Shown: positions 40,691 through 49,806 of the stretch, piece by piece | Layout of the letters: every line of letters begins with the position of its first letter | How positions within the stretch are numbered: the first letter of the stretch is position 1 | Source of the DNA: CAVXNB01 sp963763085 | GTDB taxonomy: Bacteria; Actinomycetota; Acidimicrobiia; Acidimicrobiales; Bog-793 | Length of the DNA stretch: 64,000 nt | Assembly: GCA_963763085.1 (NCBI GenBank) | Contig: CAVXNB010000001.1 | Span: forward strand, 496,001 to 560,000 | Direction: 5' to 3' | The notes under the pieces: model-generated | Told to the model about the DNA's origin: nothing | What the model saw: only the letters and a program-made list of their open reading frames with translations | The model's database searches: none | Made by a program: the position numbers and the translations under genes

Positions 40691-41489
40691 GATCACCCTT
40701 CGCCCACCGACCTCCGTGGCGCTCACGCCGCGCTTGGCGGTGCGCGACATCGGCGGCATCACCAAGCGGAACCTCTTGCGGATTGTCCGGACGCCCCAGC
40801 TGCTGTTCGTTTCGATCGTGCAACCCACGATCATCCTGCTGCTCTTCCGCTACGTGCTCGGAGGGGCGATCCACGTTCCCGGAGTCGATTACGTCGACTT
40901 CGTCGTGCCGGGGATCTTCCTCGAGGCCGTGCTGATCGGCGGCATGACGACAGCGCTTGCCTTGGCCCAGGATCTCGAAGCAGGGATGATCGACCGCTTC
41001 CGGAGCCTCCCCATGGCCAGGTCCGCCTTCCTCGCCGGCCGTACCTTGGCCGACCTGAGCCGCAGCGCACTCGCGCTGGCCTTCATCATCGGTCTCGGGG
41101 TCCTCGTCGGCTTCAGATTCCACAACAGCTTCGGTGCCTGCGTGGCCGGCGTTGCTCTCATCGTCGCCTTCGGCTACGCCTTCACCTGGGTCTACGCCAC
41201 AGTTGGACTCGCGGTGAAAGATCCCCAGACGGCGCAGATGGCAGCCATCCTGCCGATGTTCGTCCTCTTCTTCGCCAGCTCCGCCCTCGTGCCGGTGTCC
41301 ACCATGCCCGGTTGGCTTCAGCCATTTGCCCAGAACCAGCCGGCGACCGTCGTCATCAACGCGGTGCGGGCGCTCTTCGAGGGAGGCCCGGTCTTCCACG
41401 ACTTGTGGCTCTCGATCGTGTGGTGCATCGGGATCTTCGCGGTCTTTCTCGTTCTGGCGCTGAACCTCTACCGGAAGGCCACGGCCTGA
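40683..41489 (+). CDS. ABC-2 type permease, DrrB-like
   Basis: Membrane protein of 268 residues with six helices, the partner of the preceding ATPase. FVSIVQPTIILLLFRYVLGGAI, YVDFVVPGIFLEAVLIGG, DLEAGMIDRFRSLPMARSAFLAGRTLADL (the ABC-2 coupling region) and PVSTMPGWLQPFAQNQPATVVINAVRAL are characteristic of DrrB/multidrug exporters. It overlaps the end of the ATPase frame by eight bases and so should be made with it. The substrate is unknown. Confidence 0.88.
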   Translation: MSEITLRPPTSVALTPRLAVRDIGGITKRNLLRIVRTPQLLFVSIVQPTIILLLFRYVLGGAIHVPGVDYVDFVVPGIFLEAVLIGGMTTALALAQDLEAGMIDRFRSLPMARSAFLAGRTLADLSRSALALAFIIGLGVLVGFRFHNSFGACVAGVALIVAFGYAFTWVYATVGLAVKDPQTAQMAAILPMFVLFFASSALVPVSTMPGWLQPFAQNQPATVVINAVRALFEGGPVFHDLWLSIVWCIGIFAVFLVLALNLYRKATA

Positions 41490-41554
41490 GTCCCGTTGGA
41501 CACGCCAGCAGCAGCTCGAGTCCTCTCACCGCCCCGATCTGGGACAAGACGTCG

Positions 41555-43042
41555 TCAGATCGGCACCCGCCAGGCGATGGTCGTCCCGGTCGGCTCGCGT
41601 CGAGAGACGGAGCAGGTGCCTCCGAGATTGATCGCCCGAGTCACCATGTTGCGCACGCCGTTACCGGCATGCGGCCCGTCGGCTATGCCGATCCCGTCGT
41701 CTGCGATCGACAACGAGAGCCAACCGCCCTCGACCGAAACGACCACCTCGACCGACGAGGCGCGAGCGTGGCGGGCGACGTTCCAGAGTCCCTCGCCGAG
41801 CACCTGGAGCACCTCTGAGCTCACCGCTTCGGGAACCGACGCGTCCACTGGGCCGTGGAAGGCGATCCGCGGAACGAACCCGAGCTCGTCACGATGCTTG
41901 TCGCCGAGACGCAGCATCTCGTCGCGCAGGCTTCTTGCCGCCTCCGTGCGACCAGGCAGGCGAAAGATCGTGTTGCGGATCTCCCTGATGACGCCGTCGA
42001 GACCGTCCACCGCGGCATCGATCCGCTCGCCAAGCGATCCGGACGCGGTTGCTCGCGCCGCCTGGAGCGACAGGCCGATCGCGAAGAGCTGCTGGATGAC
42101 CGTGTCGTGCAGATCTCTCGCGATCCGCTCGTCTTCCGAGACGATCCCGAGCCGCTCGAGCTCGGCACGCGTCTCGCCGAGCTCGAGGGCGGCAGCGGTC
42201 GCGCCGGCGAACACCTCGGCGAACGCGACGTCGAGGGGCTGGAACGCGGGTGCACCTCTCAACCGACCGAGCACGAGTGTTCCAACGTGCCGTTCGTCGG
42301 CGACGAACGGCACGTAGAGCCCCGGTCCGAGATCGAGTCCCGATGTCCCGCTCGGGACGTTCGGCGCCGTCGAGAGATCGTCGATGACCTCGGAGGTCCC
42401 GGTCCGCATCACCTGAGCCGAACGACTGCTCTCTGCGGAGAGCTCGACTCCGAGCAGCACGTCGGTACCCGGACCGTCGACGGCAATGATTTCGAGCTGG
42501 CCTGACGGCGCCGGGATCACGACCCAGACGGCGTCCGCGCTGCAGAGGCGCCGTGCCCGCTGTGCGATCAAAGGCAACAGATCGTCCACGTCCGAACCCG
42601 CCAGCAGTCTCTGGGTGATCTCGTTGACCGTATGGAGCCGATCGATGGCCCGCCGGCGTTCACGTCCGTCGCGGACGAAGGCGGCCGCATAGTGCGCCCC
42701 GCGTACCTCGACGGGGGCGAGACTCACCTCGACCGGGAACTCGGTTCCGTCGCGGTGCCAGCCGGAAAGTTCGAGACCCGCGCCCATTTGTCGGGCGCGG
42801 GGCGCTTGGAAGAACCGACGAAGATGCTCGGCGTGGTTCGCCCGGCGACCGGCCGGAATGAGCGACTCGATCGGCTCGCCGATCAGCTCCTCGGGGTAGT
42901 AGCCGAACAGCTCGGTGACCGCCGGGCTCGACAGGATGATCCTTCCGGACTCGTCGACGACGACGACCGCGTCCGGGGACGCAGAGAAGATCGCGCCGAG
43001 CAGGTGGCCCGACTCACGCTCAGGTGCGCTCGACACTCGCAT
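41555..43042 (-). CDS. DosS/DevS-like histidine kinase with PAS and GAF domains
   Basis: Cytoplasmic kinase of 495 residues. PAS domain about 15-125 (FSASPDAVVVVDESGRIILSSPAVTELFG), GAF about 138-290 and HisKA_3 with His312 in DERIARDLHDTVIQQLFAIGL. The HATPase domain ends with SIADDGIGI and GNGVRNMVTRAINLGG. The dimerisation motif is that of DosS/DosT and NarX-type kinases. Mycobacterial DosS has two GAF domains; here a PAS takes the place of the first. I cannot see whether heme or flavin is bound. ATG 43042 is chosen by homology. It is the likely partner of the regulator at 33534-34217. Confidence 0.82.
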   Translation of the reverse strand: MRVSSAPERESGHLLGAIFSASPDAVVVVDESGRIILSSPAVTELFGYYPEELIGEPIESLIPAGRRANHAEHLRRFFQAPRARQMGAGLELSGWHRDGTEFPVEVSLAPVEVRGAHYAAAFVRDGRERRRAIDRLHTVNEITQRLLAGSDVDDLLPLIAQRARRLCSADAVWVVIPAPSGQLEIIAVDGPGTDVLLGVELSAESSRSAQVMRTGTSEVIDDLSTAPNVPSGTSGLDLGPGLYVPFVADERHVGTLVLGRLRGAPAFQPLDVAFAEVFAGATAAALELGETRAELERLGIVSEDERIARDLHDTVIQQLFAIGLSLQAARATASGSLGERIDAAVDGLDGVIREIRNTIFRLPGRTEAARSLRDEMLRLGDKHRDELGFVPRIAFHGPVDASVPEAVSSEVLQVLGEGLWNVARHARASSVEVVVSVEGGWLSLSIADDGIGIADGPHAGNGVRNMVTRAINLGGTCSVSRREPTGTTIAWRVPI

Positions 43043-43133
43043 TCTCCATAACCGAAAGGCTACCCACTCGGAACCGCTGCCCGGCAGGTGTTCTCGGGGG
43101 CCGGGAGTCAGTTCAAGTGGTAGAAGTTCCGGC

Positions 43134-45845
43134 ATGACAAGCAAGGCGAGTTTGCCTTCGGGCTACCCCGAGGATCTCGAGACCGAGGTCCTCCTGGCTG
43201 ACGGTCGGGCGGCGGAGGTGCGCCCGATCCTTCCCTCCGACGTGGCAGCCCTGAAGCTCCTGCACGCCAGCCTGTCGGCGGAGTCGCTCTACATGAGGTT
43301 CTTCAGTCCGCGGCGCGTGCTCCCGGAAGCCGAATTCGAGCGTTTCGTGACCGTCGACTACGTCGACCGGCTCGCCCTGGTCATGGTGGTCGACGGCGCG
43401 CTGGTCGCCGTCGCCCGCTACGACCGCGTCGGTAGCGGCAACAAGGCCGAAGTGGCGTTCACGGTCCGCGACGACCATCAGGGTCGCGGCATCGCCACGG
43501 TCCTGCTCGAACACCTGGCATCCGCGGCGGTCTCGATCGGCATCCGCACGTTCGTTGCCGACACGCTCGCGCAGAATCGTCGCATGCTCAGCGTCTTCCG
43601 AACGGTCGGTTTTGAAGAGCACGCCTCTGTCGAGCAAGGGGTCGTTCACGTCACGATGGAGCTCGCGCCGACCTCGACCTACCTCGAGAAGGTCGAGGAA
43701 CGGGACCGCCGTTCCGACGTCGCGTCGATGACGCCGATCCTCCGACCTGCCTCGATCGCGGTCGTCGGGGCGAGCCGTCGGCGCGGCACGATCGGTCGTG
43801 AGCTGTTGACGAACCTGCTCGCCGGCGGCTTCAACGGAGCCGTCTATCCCGTCAACCCGGCCGGAGGCGAGATTGCCGGACTCCCGGCCGCTACGTCGGT
43901 GTCCGAGCTGCCCGTGCCGGTGGACCTCGCGGTCATCGCCGTGCCCGCTCCCAACGTTGCCTCGGTCATCGAGTCGTGTGGCGAGCAGGGGGTAGGCGGG
44001 CTCGTCGTGATAAGTGCCGGGTTCGCCGAGACGGGTGCGGACGGTGCGACAGCCGAGCGCGAGCTGGTGACGGTGGCGCGCCGGCACGGCATGCGTCTCG
44101 TAGGCCCGAACTGCATGGGCGTCGTCAACACGGCGCCGGACGTCTCGATGAACGCGACGTTCGCACCGGTTGCGCCGCTGCGCGGGCGCATCGCCTTCGC
44201 GTCCCAGTCTGGCGGACTCGGCATCGCCATCCTGAGCGAGGCCACGCGCCGTGACCTCGGAATGTCAAGCTTCGTCTCGGTCGGCAACAAGGCCGACGTC
44301 AGCGGCAATGACCTTCTCCGCTACTGGGAGGAGGACGCCAACACTGACGTCATCCTCCTATACCTGGAGTCCTTCGGTAATCCGCGGCATTTCTCCCAGA
44401 TCGCCCGCAGGATCGCGCGCAAAAAGCCCATCATCGCTGTCAAGTCCGGACGGTCCGGAGCAGGATCGCGTGGCGCTTCGTCGCACACCGCAGCGATGGC
44501 GACACCGGACGCCAGCGTCGACGCGCTCTTCCGGCAAGCCGGAGTCATCCGGGTCGACACCCTCGAGGAGCTATTCGACGTCGCGGACGTCGTCACTCAC
44601 CAGCCATTGCCGAAGGGAAGAGGCGTCGGCATCGTCGGCAATGCCGGCGGTCCCGGCGTGCTCGCGGCGGATGCCTGCGAGGGCCACGGCCTCTCCGTAC
44701 CGGAGCTGTCAGCGCAGACCCAGCAGCGGCTGCGATCGGTCCTCTCCTCGGGAGCGGCGGTGAGCAATCCCGTCGACTGCATCGCCTCGGCGACGGCTGA
44801 GCAATACCGCCGGGCGCTGGAGATCGTCCTCGCCGACGACGCCATCGACGCGCTAATCGTGATCTTCACCCCGCCTCTGGTCACCAATGCCGACGATGTA
44901 GCAGAGGCGGTTGCCTCCGTTGCAGCGACTTCGTCCAAGCCGATCCTGGCGAACTTCTTCGCTCCCTCAGCGAGGCTGTCGAAGTCGAGCGCAGCCGGAG
45001 TCCGGGTGCCGTCGTTCGCGTATCCCGAGTCGGCCGCCCGGGCGCTGGGAAGCATCGTCCCCTACGCCACGTGGCGCCGCCAGCCGGACGTCGCTCCCCC
45101 GGTCCTGGCTGACGTTGAGACCGGGCGCGGGCGCGAAGTCGTCGAGAGCGCGCTTGCGAGCTCGAACGACGCCTGGCTCGGGACAGACGCGGCAGACGCG
45201 CTCTTGGGCTGTTACGGGATTGAACATGTCCGAAGCCTGCGGGCCACGTCGACCGCCGAGGCTCTCCAGGCTGCAGTCGGCCTCGGCTACCCGCTTGCTC
45301 TTAAGATCGACGTCGCAGGTGTCGTGCACAAGACCGACGTCGGAGGTGTCTACTTGGGCCTTGCGAGCGACGAGGCGGTCACTGCGGCGAGCGACTCGCT
45401 GTTCGCAAGGTTCGGGCCGGATGCGGCGGTCATCCTGCAGCCGATGGCTCCTCCCGGCGTCGAGACAATCGTCGGACTTGTCGAGGATCCCTTGTTCGGC
45501 CCACTCGTGATGTTCGGTCTCGGCGGTACGGCGACCGAGATCCTCGGAGATCGCGCTCTTTCGCTCGTGCCACTCAACCGGCCCGACGCGGTCGCGCTCA
45601 TCGGCTCCTTGCGATCCTCCAAGCTCCTCATGGGATACCGGGGGTCCCCCGTCGCCGACATCGACGCCTTGGCAAACGTCGTCTGCCGGGTGGCGCGGCT
45701 GGCCGAGGACCTGCCCGAGGTCGTCGAGATGGACCTGAATCCCGTCCTGGCCGGACCCGACGGTTGCCAGGTCCTGGACTGCAAGATCCGGGTCAAGGCG
45801 CTGGCAATCAAGGAGCCCCAGCTGCGTCGCCGTCACCTGCGTTGA
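43134..45845 (+). CDS. GNAT acetyltransferase fused to ADP-forming acyl-CoA synthetase
   Basis: Protein of 903 residues. N-terminal GNAT domain (about 25-180) with the acetyl-CoA loop DHQGRGIAT (114-122). Then a CoA-binding Rossmann domain (VVGASRRRGTIGRELL, about 210), ligase domains with the phospho-histidine motif SSHTAAM (His451), and an ATP-grasp end (LKIDVAGVVHKTDVGGVYLGL). All parts of an ADP-forming acetyl-CoA synthetase seem intact, so it could make ATP from acetyl-CoA, as well as acetylate proteins like Pat enzymes. Many such fusions have lost His451; this one has not. It is divergent from the DosS-like kinase. Confidence 0.88.
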   Translation: MTSKASLPSGYPEDLETEVLLADGRAAEVRPILPSDVAALKLLHASLSAESLYMRFFSPRRVLPEAEFERFVTVDYVDRLALVMVVDGALVAVARYDRVGSGNKAEVAFTVRDDHQGRGIATVLLEHLASAAVSIGIRTFVADTLAQNRRMLSVFRTVGFEEHASVEQGVVHVTMELAPTSTYLEKVEERDRRSDVASMTPILRPASIAVVGASRRRGTIGRELLTNLLAGGFNGAVYPVNPAGGEIAGLPAATSVSELPVPVDLAVIAVPAPNVASVIESCGEQGVGGLVVISAGFAETGADGATAERELVTVARRHGMRLVGPNCMGVVNTAPDVSMNATFAPVAPLRGRIAFASQSGGLGIAILSEATRRDLGMSSFVSVGNKADVSGNDLLRYWEEDANTDVILLYLESFGNPRHFSQIARRIARKKPIIAVKSGRSGAGSRGASSHTAAMATPDASVDALFRQAGVIRVDTLEELFDVADVVTHQPLPKGRGVGIVGNAGGPGVLAADACEGHGLSVPELSAQTQQRLRSVLSSGAAVSNPVDCIASATAEQYRRALEIVLADDAIDALIVIFTPPLVTNADDVAEAVASVAATSSKPILANFFAPSARLSKSSAAGVRVPSFAYPESAARALGSIVPYATWRRQPDVAPPVLADVETGRGREVVESALASSNDAWLGTDAADALLGCYGIEHVRSLRATSTAEALQAAVGLGYPLALKIDVAGVVHKTDVGGVYLGLASDEAVTAASDSLFARFGPDAAVILQPMAPPGVETIVGLVEDPLFGPLVMFGLGGTATEILGDRALSLVPLNRPDAVALIGSLRSSKLLMGYRGSPVADIDALANVVCRVARLAEDLPEVVEMDLNPVLAGPDGCQVLDCKIRVKALAIKEPQLRRRHLR

Positions 45846-45931
45846 GTCGCCCGTCTGACGGTGGGGGCGCCCCGCGGCGGTAGGCGCTTCCGGCGCTCAA
45901 GGCCCGGCGTCACGCCGTCGATACCTTTCCT

Positions 45932-48127
45932 ATGCGGCGATTCCTTCCACGAGCCGAACGTCTGGCTGGAAACAAGGGGTCGCCGGTGAGCATACCCAGC
46001 CTTGCGGGCTCGCACCGAGCCGGATATTGGCAAGAGTTCTGGGCGACTCATATTCGACTCGGCTACGCCGTTCTGGCAGGTGAGAGCTTTGCTGCACTCC
46101 TTTACTTCTTGCTCACACCCTCAGGTAGTCACCGCCCACTTCTCATAGCGATCGCCTGCTTGAGCATCGCCATCGCCATTAGTGTGGGTGCCTTCGCTTC
46201 CCGCATTGCCGCAAGATCCTGGCGTATTCAACTCATCTTCATTTCCACCGTGTTGTCAGGAATCGTGCTGACACTCTGCGTCCATCTTGACGGTGGGATC
46301 AACAGCCCTCTCGTCTACCTGACCGTGCTTCCGGTCATGAGCGCCGCCCTGGCGCTGCCGGAGTCACAGGTGACGATCTGTGGCCTCGCCGCCGCAGCGG
46401 AGATCGTGATCGTCGTTTCGATCACCGACCCGCACCGTGCGAGTCCTGCAGGCAAACTCCTGATTCTCTCTGCCTTTGTCCTGGGCACGATTGTGCTCTC
46501 TGTCGTCTCAGCGCGCGGCCGGGCGCGACTGCAGGCCAAGGAGACGGTCACGCTCGACGAGCTGTCCCGGCTTGCCGAGACGGACGCGCTGACCGGCTGT
46601 CTCAACCATCGCGCCTTCTACTCCCGGCTCGCCAGCGAAGTGGACCGCTCACTGCGATATGGCCACTCATTGAGCATGATGATGGCCGACGTTGATCTCT
46701 TCAAATCGTTCAACGACACCCACGGTCATCCCGCCGGCGACGCGGCCCTCACCGCGGTCGGCGCCGTCCTTAAGGGCGTGGTGCGCAGCTCCGACATCGT
46801 CGCCCGAATCGGCGGCGACGAGTTTGCCGTCTTGCTCCCCGCTGCCAATCTCGACCACGGCTCTCCCGGGGGATACGACAGTGTTCTCGATCTGGCGGAG
46901 AGGATGACCACGGCGGTCCGCGAACGCTCGGACATCGGCATCACCCTGAGCATTGGCATCGCCACGCTCGATCCCGCCGAGCCAACCGCCCAGCGGCTCG
47001 TTCGCGACGCCGACACTGCCCTCTACCGGGCCAAGGCCAACGGCCGAGGCGGCGTCGCCACCGCGGCCAGCTCGCCTGGCGACGGGGCCGGACGGCGCCC
47101 GTGGCCCGAATTCGAGCGCGAAGACCGCGTGCGCCTCGAAGAGCAACTACGTCAGGCGCGGCGGGAGACGTCGGAGACCGTCTCTCTCCTCGACGTGCTC
47201 CAGTCATCGACACCGGTCGGGCTGGGGTTCGTCGATCGTGACTTCCGGATGGTGCGAATCAATCAGATGCTCGCCGACGTCCACGGCAGCTCGGTAAACG
47301 ACCAGCTCGGCCGCACGGTTGCCGAAGTAGTACCCGACTTGTGGCCACAACTCGAACTAACGTATCGAAAAGTCCTCGAAACGGGAGCCCCCGCTTCCAT
47401 CAAAGAGGTCATGGGCGAGACGGCGGCTGACCCAGGAGTGCCCCATTACTGGCTGACGAGCCTTTACCCGATTGTGGTCAGCGGCGAGACCGCGGGCATC
47501 GGTATCGTCGTCGTGGACATCACCGATCGTAAGAAGTTGGAGGAGAGCCAGAACGCTCTCACTCACACTGTCGTGGCCGCTCTCGGAGCCACGGTCGAGA
47601 TCCGCGATCCCTATACCGCGGGTCACCAAAAGCGCGTCGCAGCGATGGCCTCTGCGATTGCTTCCGAGATCGGTTGCGACCCCGCCATGATCGACGACAT
47701 CGAGCTCGCAGCTCGGATTCACGACCTGGGCAAGGTCGGCGTGCCGACGGAGATCCTCGTTCGTCCCGGTCGTCTCAGTGAAATCGAGATGCAGCTGGTC
47801 CAAGCTCACGCGCAGATCGGGCACGACATTCTCGAGACAGTGAATTTCCCGGGCCGCATTCCTGAAATGGTCCTTCAGCACCATGAGAGGTTGGACGGCT
47901 CCGGCTACCCGAACCACCTGACCGGCGACCAGATCGGAATCGGTGCAAAGGTTATCGCCGTCGCCGACGTTGCCGAGGCGATGTCGTCCCATCGACCGTA
48001 TCGACCCGCTCTCGGGGTGGATTTGATGTCGAAGGAACTCGAAGCAGGACGTGGCCGGCTCTTCGACCCCGACGCCGTCGACGCGTGCCTGCGCCTTATC
48101 CGCGAGGGCCGACTGGTCGTCGGATAG
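45932..48127 (+). CDS. Membrane GGDEF-PAS-HD-GYP cyclic-di-GMP protein
   Basis: Protein of 731 residues. About five or six helices at 40-200 form a membrane sensor. A GGDEF domain follows with an intact GGDEF motif at 294-298 (RIGGDEFAVLLP), then a PAS domain (about 415-540, LLDVLQSSTPVGLGFVDRDFRMVRINQM) and an HD-GYP domain with His597/Asp598 (HDLGK) and HHERLDGSGYP near 650-660. Both making and breaking of cyclic-di-GMP are thus possible in one chain. The start may also lie at GTG 45986, as residues 1-18 are weak. Single gene. Confidence 0.88.
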   Translation: MRRFLPRAERLAGNKGSPVSIPSLAGSHRAGYWQEFWATHIRLGYAVLAGESFAALLYFLLTPSGSHRPLLIAIACLSIAIAISVGAFASRIAARSWRIQLIFISTVLSGIVLTLCVHLDGGINSPLVYLTVLPVMSAALALPESQVTICGLAAAAEIVIVVSITDPHRASPAGKLLILSAFVLGTIVLSVVSARGRARLQAKETVTLDELSRLAETDALTGCLNHRAFYSRLASEVDRSLRYGHSLSMMMADVDLFKSFNDTHGHPAGDAALTAVGAVLKGVVRSSDIVARIGGDEFAVLLPAANLDHGSPGGYDSVLDLAERMTTAVRERSDIGITLSIGIATLDPAEPTAQRLVRDADTALYRAKANGRGGVATAASSPGDGAGRRPWPEFEREDRVRLEEQLRQARRETSETVSLLDVLQSSTPVGLGFVDRDFRMVRINQMLADVHGSSVNDQLGRTVAEVVPDLWPQLELTYRKVLETGAPASIKEVMGETAADPGVPHYWLTSLYPIVVSGETAGIGIVVVDITDRKKLEESQNALTHTVVAALGATVEIRDPYTAGHQKRVAAMASAIASEIGCDPAMIDDIELAARIHDLGKVGVPTEILVRPGRLSEIEMQLVQAHAQIGHDILETVNFPGRIPEMVLQHHERLDGSGYPNHLTGDQIGIGAKVIAVADVAEAMSSHRPYRPALGVDLMSKELEAGRGRLFDPDAVDACLRLIREGRLVVG

Positions 48128-48156
48128 TCGCCGGAGCGAACCGGGTTGCCCAGCCG

Positions 48157-49806
48157 TCACTCCCCCGCCAGATCCCGGCGCGTGAACAGGACCCCGCCGA
48201 CCAAAACCGATGCTCCCCCGACGGCGACGAGGGCCGAGCCCGTCACCCAATTCGGGGCCACCGCCGGCGCCGCTGTCATCTGGTGGAAGATCGAGGTGTC
48301 GAGGATCCAGTGGTTCAGATTCACCGCTCCTCCGACGACCTCGACCAGGAGCGACCAGGCGAGCGCGCCATAGGTGACAACGCTCGTCGCGCGTGGCCAG
48401 ACGCCCATCGTCAGCACCCCGATTCCGAGGAGGCAGATTGCCGGGGGGACCAGACTCAAGCCGGCGCTGAGCACGGTCGCGAATCCCAAGCCCGTGTGTT
48501 CGCTCGCCGCACCGAGCCAAGCGAAGACACCTGCGATCGCCCCGCACGCTGCAAGGACCGACACGCTCACCAACACCCTTTCAGCGAGCCACCTTCCGCG
48601 AGAGACGGGACGTACGAGGAAATGCTCGAGGTGACCGTCGCTCTCCTCTTCTCGTGTCGAGGTCGCCTGCCCGATCGCGACGAAGGCGATGAGCAACGCA
48701 ATGATCAGAAACGCCACTCCGAGATACGACTGAGCCCCCGTCCCATGAGCGCCCAGCTTCCTGAATACCTTCTCGATGCTCGGCGTGCTCGTGAATGCGC
48801 GTCCCGCCTGCTTGGCGACGAATCCCAGCAGGAGAGCCGTGGCGGCGATCGCGCCGGCCCAAGTGACAAGCGTCGGACGAGCCAGGCGCAGGGTCAGCCC
48901 CACCAGCCCCGAGAGCAACCGGGTGTGCGGTTTCGCGCTCGACCGGTCGGGCAGGATGCTCGCGCCGAGGTCTCTGCTCCCGGCGAGATGCACGGAAACC
49001 GCAACCAACGCAGCGGTGAGTCCCACGATCGGCAACAGAGCCAGAGGTCGCGGCGCGGTGAGCGGCTGGAGCTCCTCCACCCAGCCGAGCGGCGTTGCCC
49101 ATCGCAGCCAGGCGAGGCCGGTACCGGAGTCGGCGACCATCCGCAGCGCGTACGCGGCGCCGAGAGCCGCTCCCGCGTACCCTGCGGCCTGCCTCCGGGT
49201 GGCGGCCAACTGGCTCGCCAGGGCGCCGGCGGCGAGGAAGACGGCGGCGCTCGAGACGATCGCGACCGCGAAGAAGCTCATGGACAGAGGTGCGATCTGC
49301 ACCTTCGAAGAACGCCCGATCACGATCGAGATGAGCGCGGTGAGCACAAAGAGGGCAGCGAGACCGGCGGCGAGACCGGCGAGAGCTTGAGCAGTGGCTC
49401 GTCGCTTGGTTGTCTGGCCGGCGAGCAGCAGCTCCCAACGGTTGGCATCTTCCTCGCCGCGGAGCAGTCTAGTCGCGGTCAGCAGGCCCCAGACGGCGCC
49501 GAGGACGCTCAGGAAGGCCAGGGACTTCCACACGGTGTAGCCGGCGACGGTGTCGAGCTTGATCGCCGGGCCGGTGATGGCATTCAGGCCCGGGTTCGAC
49601 CCGAACGTGGCGGCAAACCTCGCTCGGGACGCCGGCGTTGGGTAGGCGGAGACGTACCCGAGCGCAGACGACGCGACCGTCAAGCCGAAGACGTAGCCCC
49701 ACACGATCCCCGAGCGAAGCGACTTCCGGGCTGTCAGACGAGCCACCACGCGGCCCGGCGAGCCTCCCACGCGGGCCGTTGACCAGAGCGCGACCTCAGC
49801 CCGCAT
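48157..49806 (-). CDS. ABC-2 type exporter permease, two-part
   Basis: Membrane protein of 549 residues with about twelve helices in two halves, as in TylJ/OleC5-like fused ABC permeases. Polar loops repeat the pattern RLLRGEEDANRWELLLAGQTTKRR and STREEESDGHLEHFLVRPVSRGRWLAERV, which contact the ATPase. ATG 49806 overlaps the ATPase frame by eleven bases; the frame extends to 49839. Together the two genes form an exporter of unknown substrate. Confidence 0.82.
   Translation of the reverse strand: MRAEVALWSTARVGGSPGRVVARLTARKSLRSGIVWGYVFGLTVASSALGYVSAYPTPASRARFAATFGSNPGLNAITGPAIKLDTVAGYTVWKSLAFLSVLGAVWGLLTATRLLRGEEDANRWELLLAGQTTKRRATAQALAGLAAGLAALFVLTALISIVIGRSSKVQIAPLSMSFFAVAIVSSAAVFLAAGALASQLAATRRQAAGYAGAALGAAYALRMVADSGTGLAWLRWATPLGWVEELQPLTAPRPLALLPIVGLTAALVAVSVHLAGSRDLGASILPDRSSAKPHTRLLSGLVGLTLRLARPTLVTWAGAIAATALLLGFVAKQAGRAFTSTPSIEKVFRKLGAHGTGAQSYLGVAFLIIALLIAFVAIGQATSTREEESDGHLEHFLVRPVSRGRWLAERVLVSVSVLAACGAIAGVFAWLGAASEHTGLGFATVLSAGLSLVPPAICLLGIGVLTMGVWPRATSVVTYGALAWSLLVEVVGGAVNLNHWILDTSIFHQMTAAPAVAPNWVTGSALVAVGGASVLVGGVLFTRRDLAGE

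Noticed and set aside
42915..43133. Upstream extension of the acyl-CoA synthetase frame
   Set aside because: It runs antisense into the DosS-like kinase gene; the GNAT fold starts after ATG 43134.
43043..43133. A possible DosR-like site before the acyl-CoA synthetase gene (TAGCCTTTCGGTTA, reverse)
   Set aside because: Only eight of fourteen positions match, which is expected by chance in such DNA.
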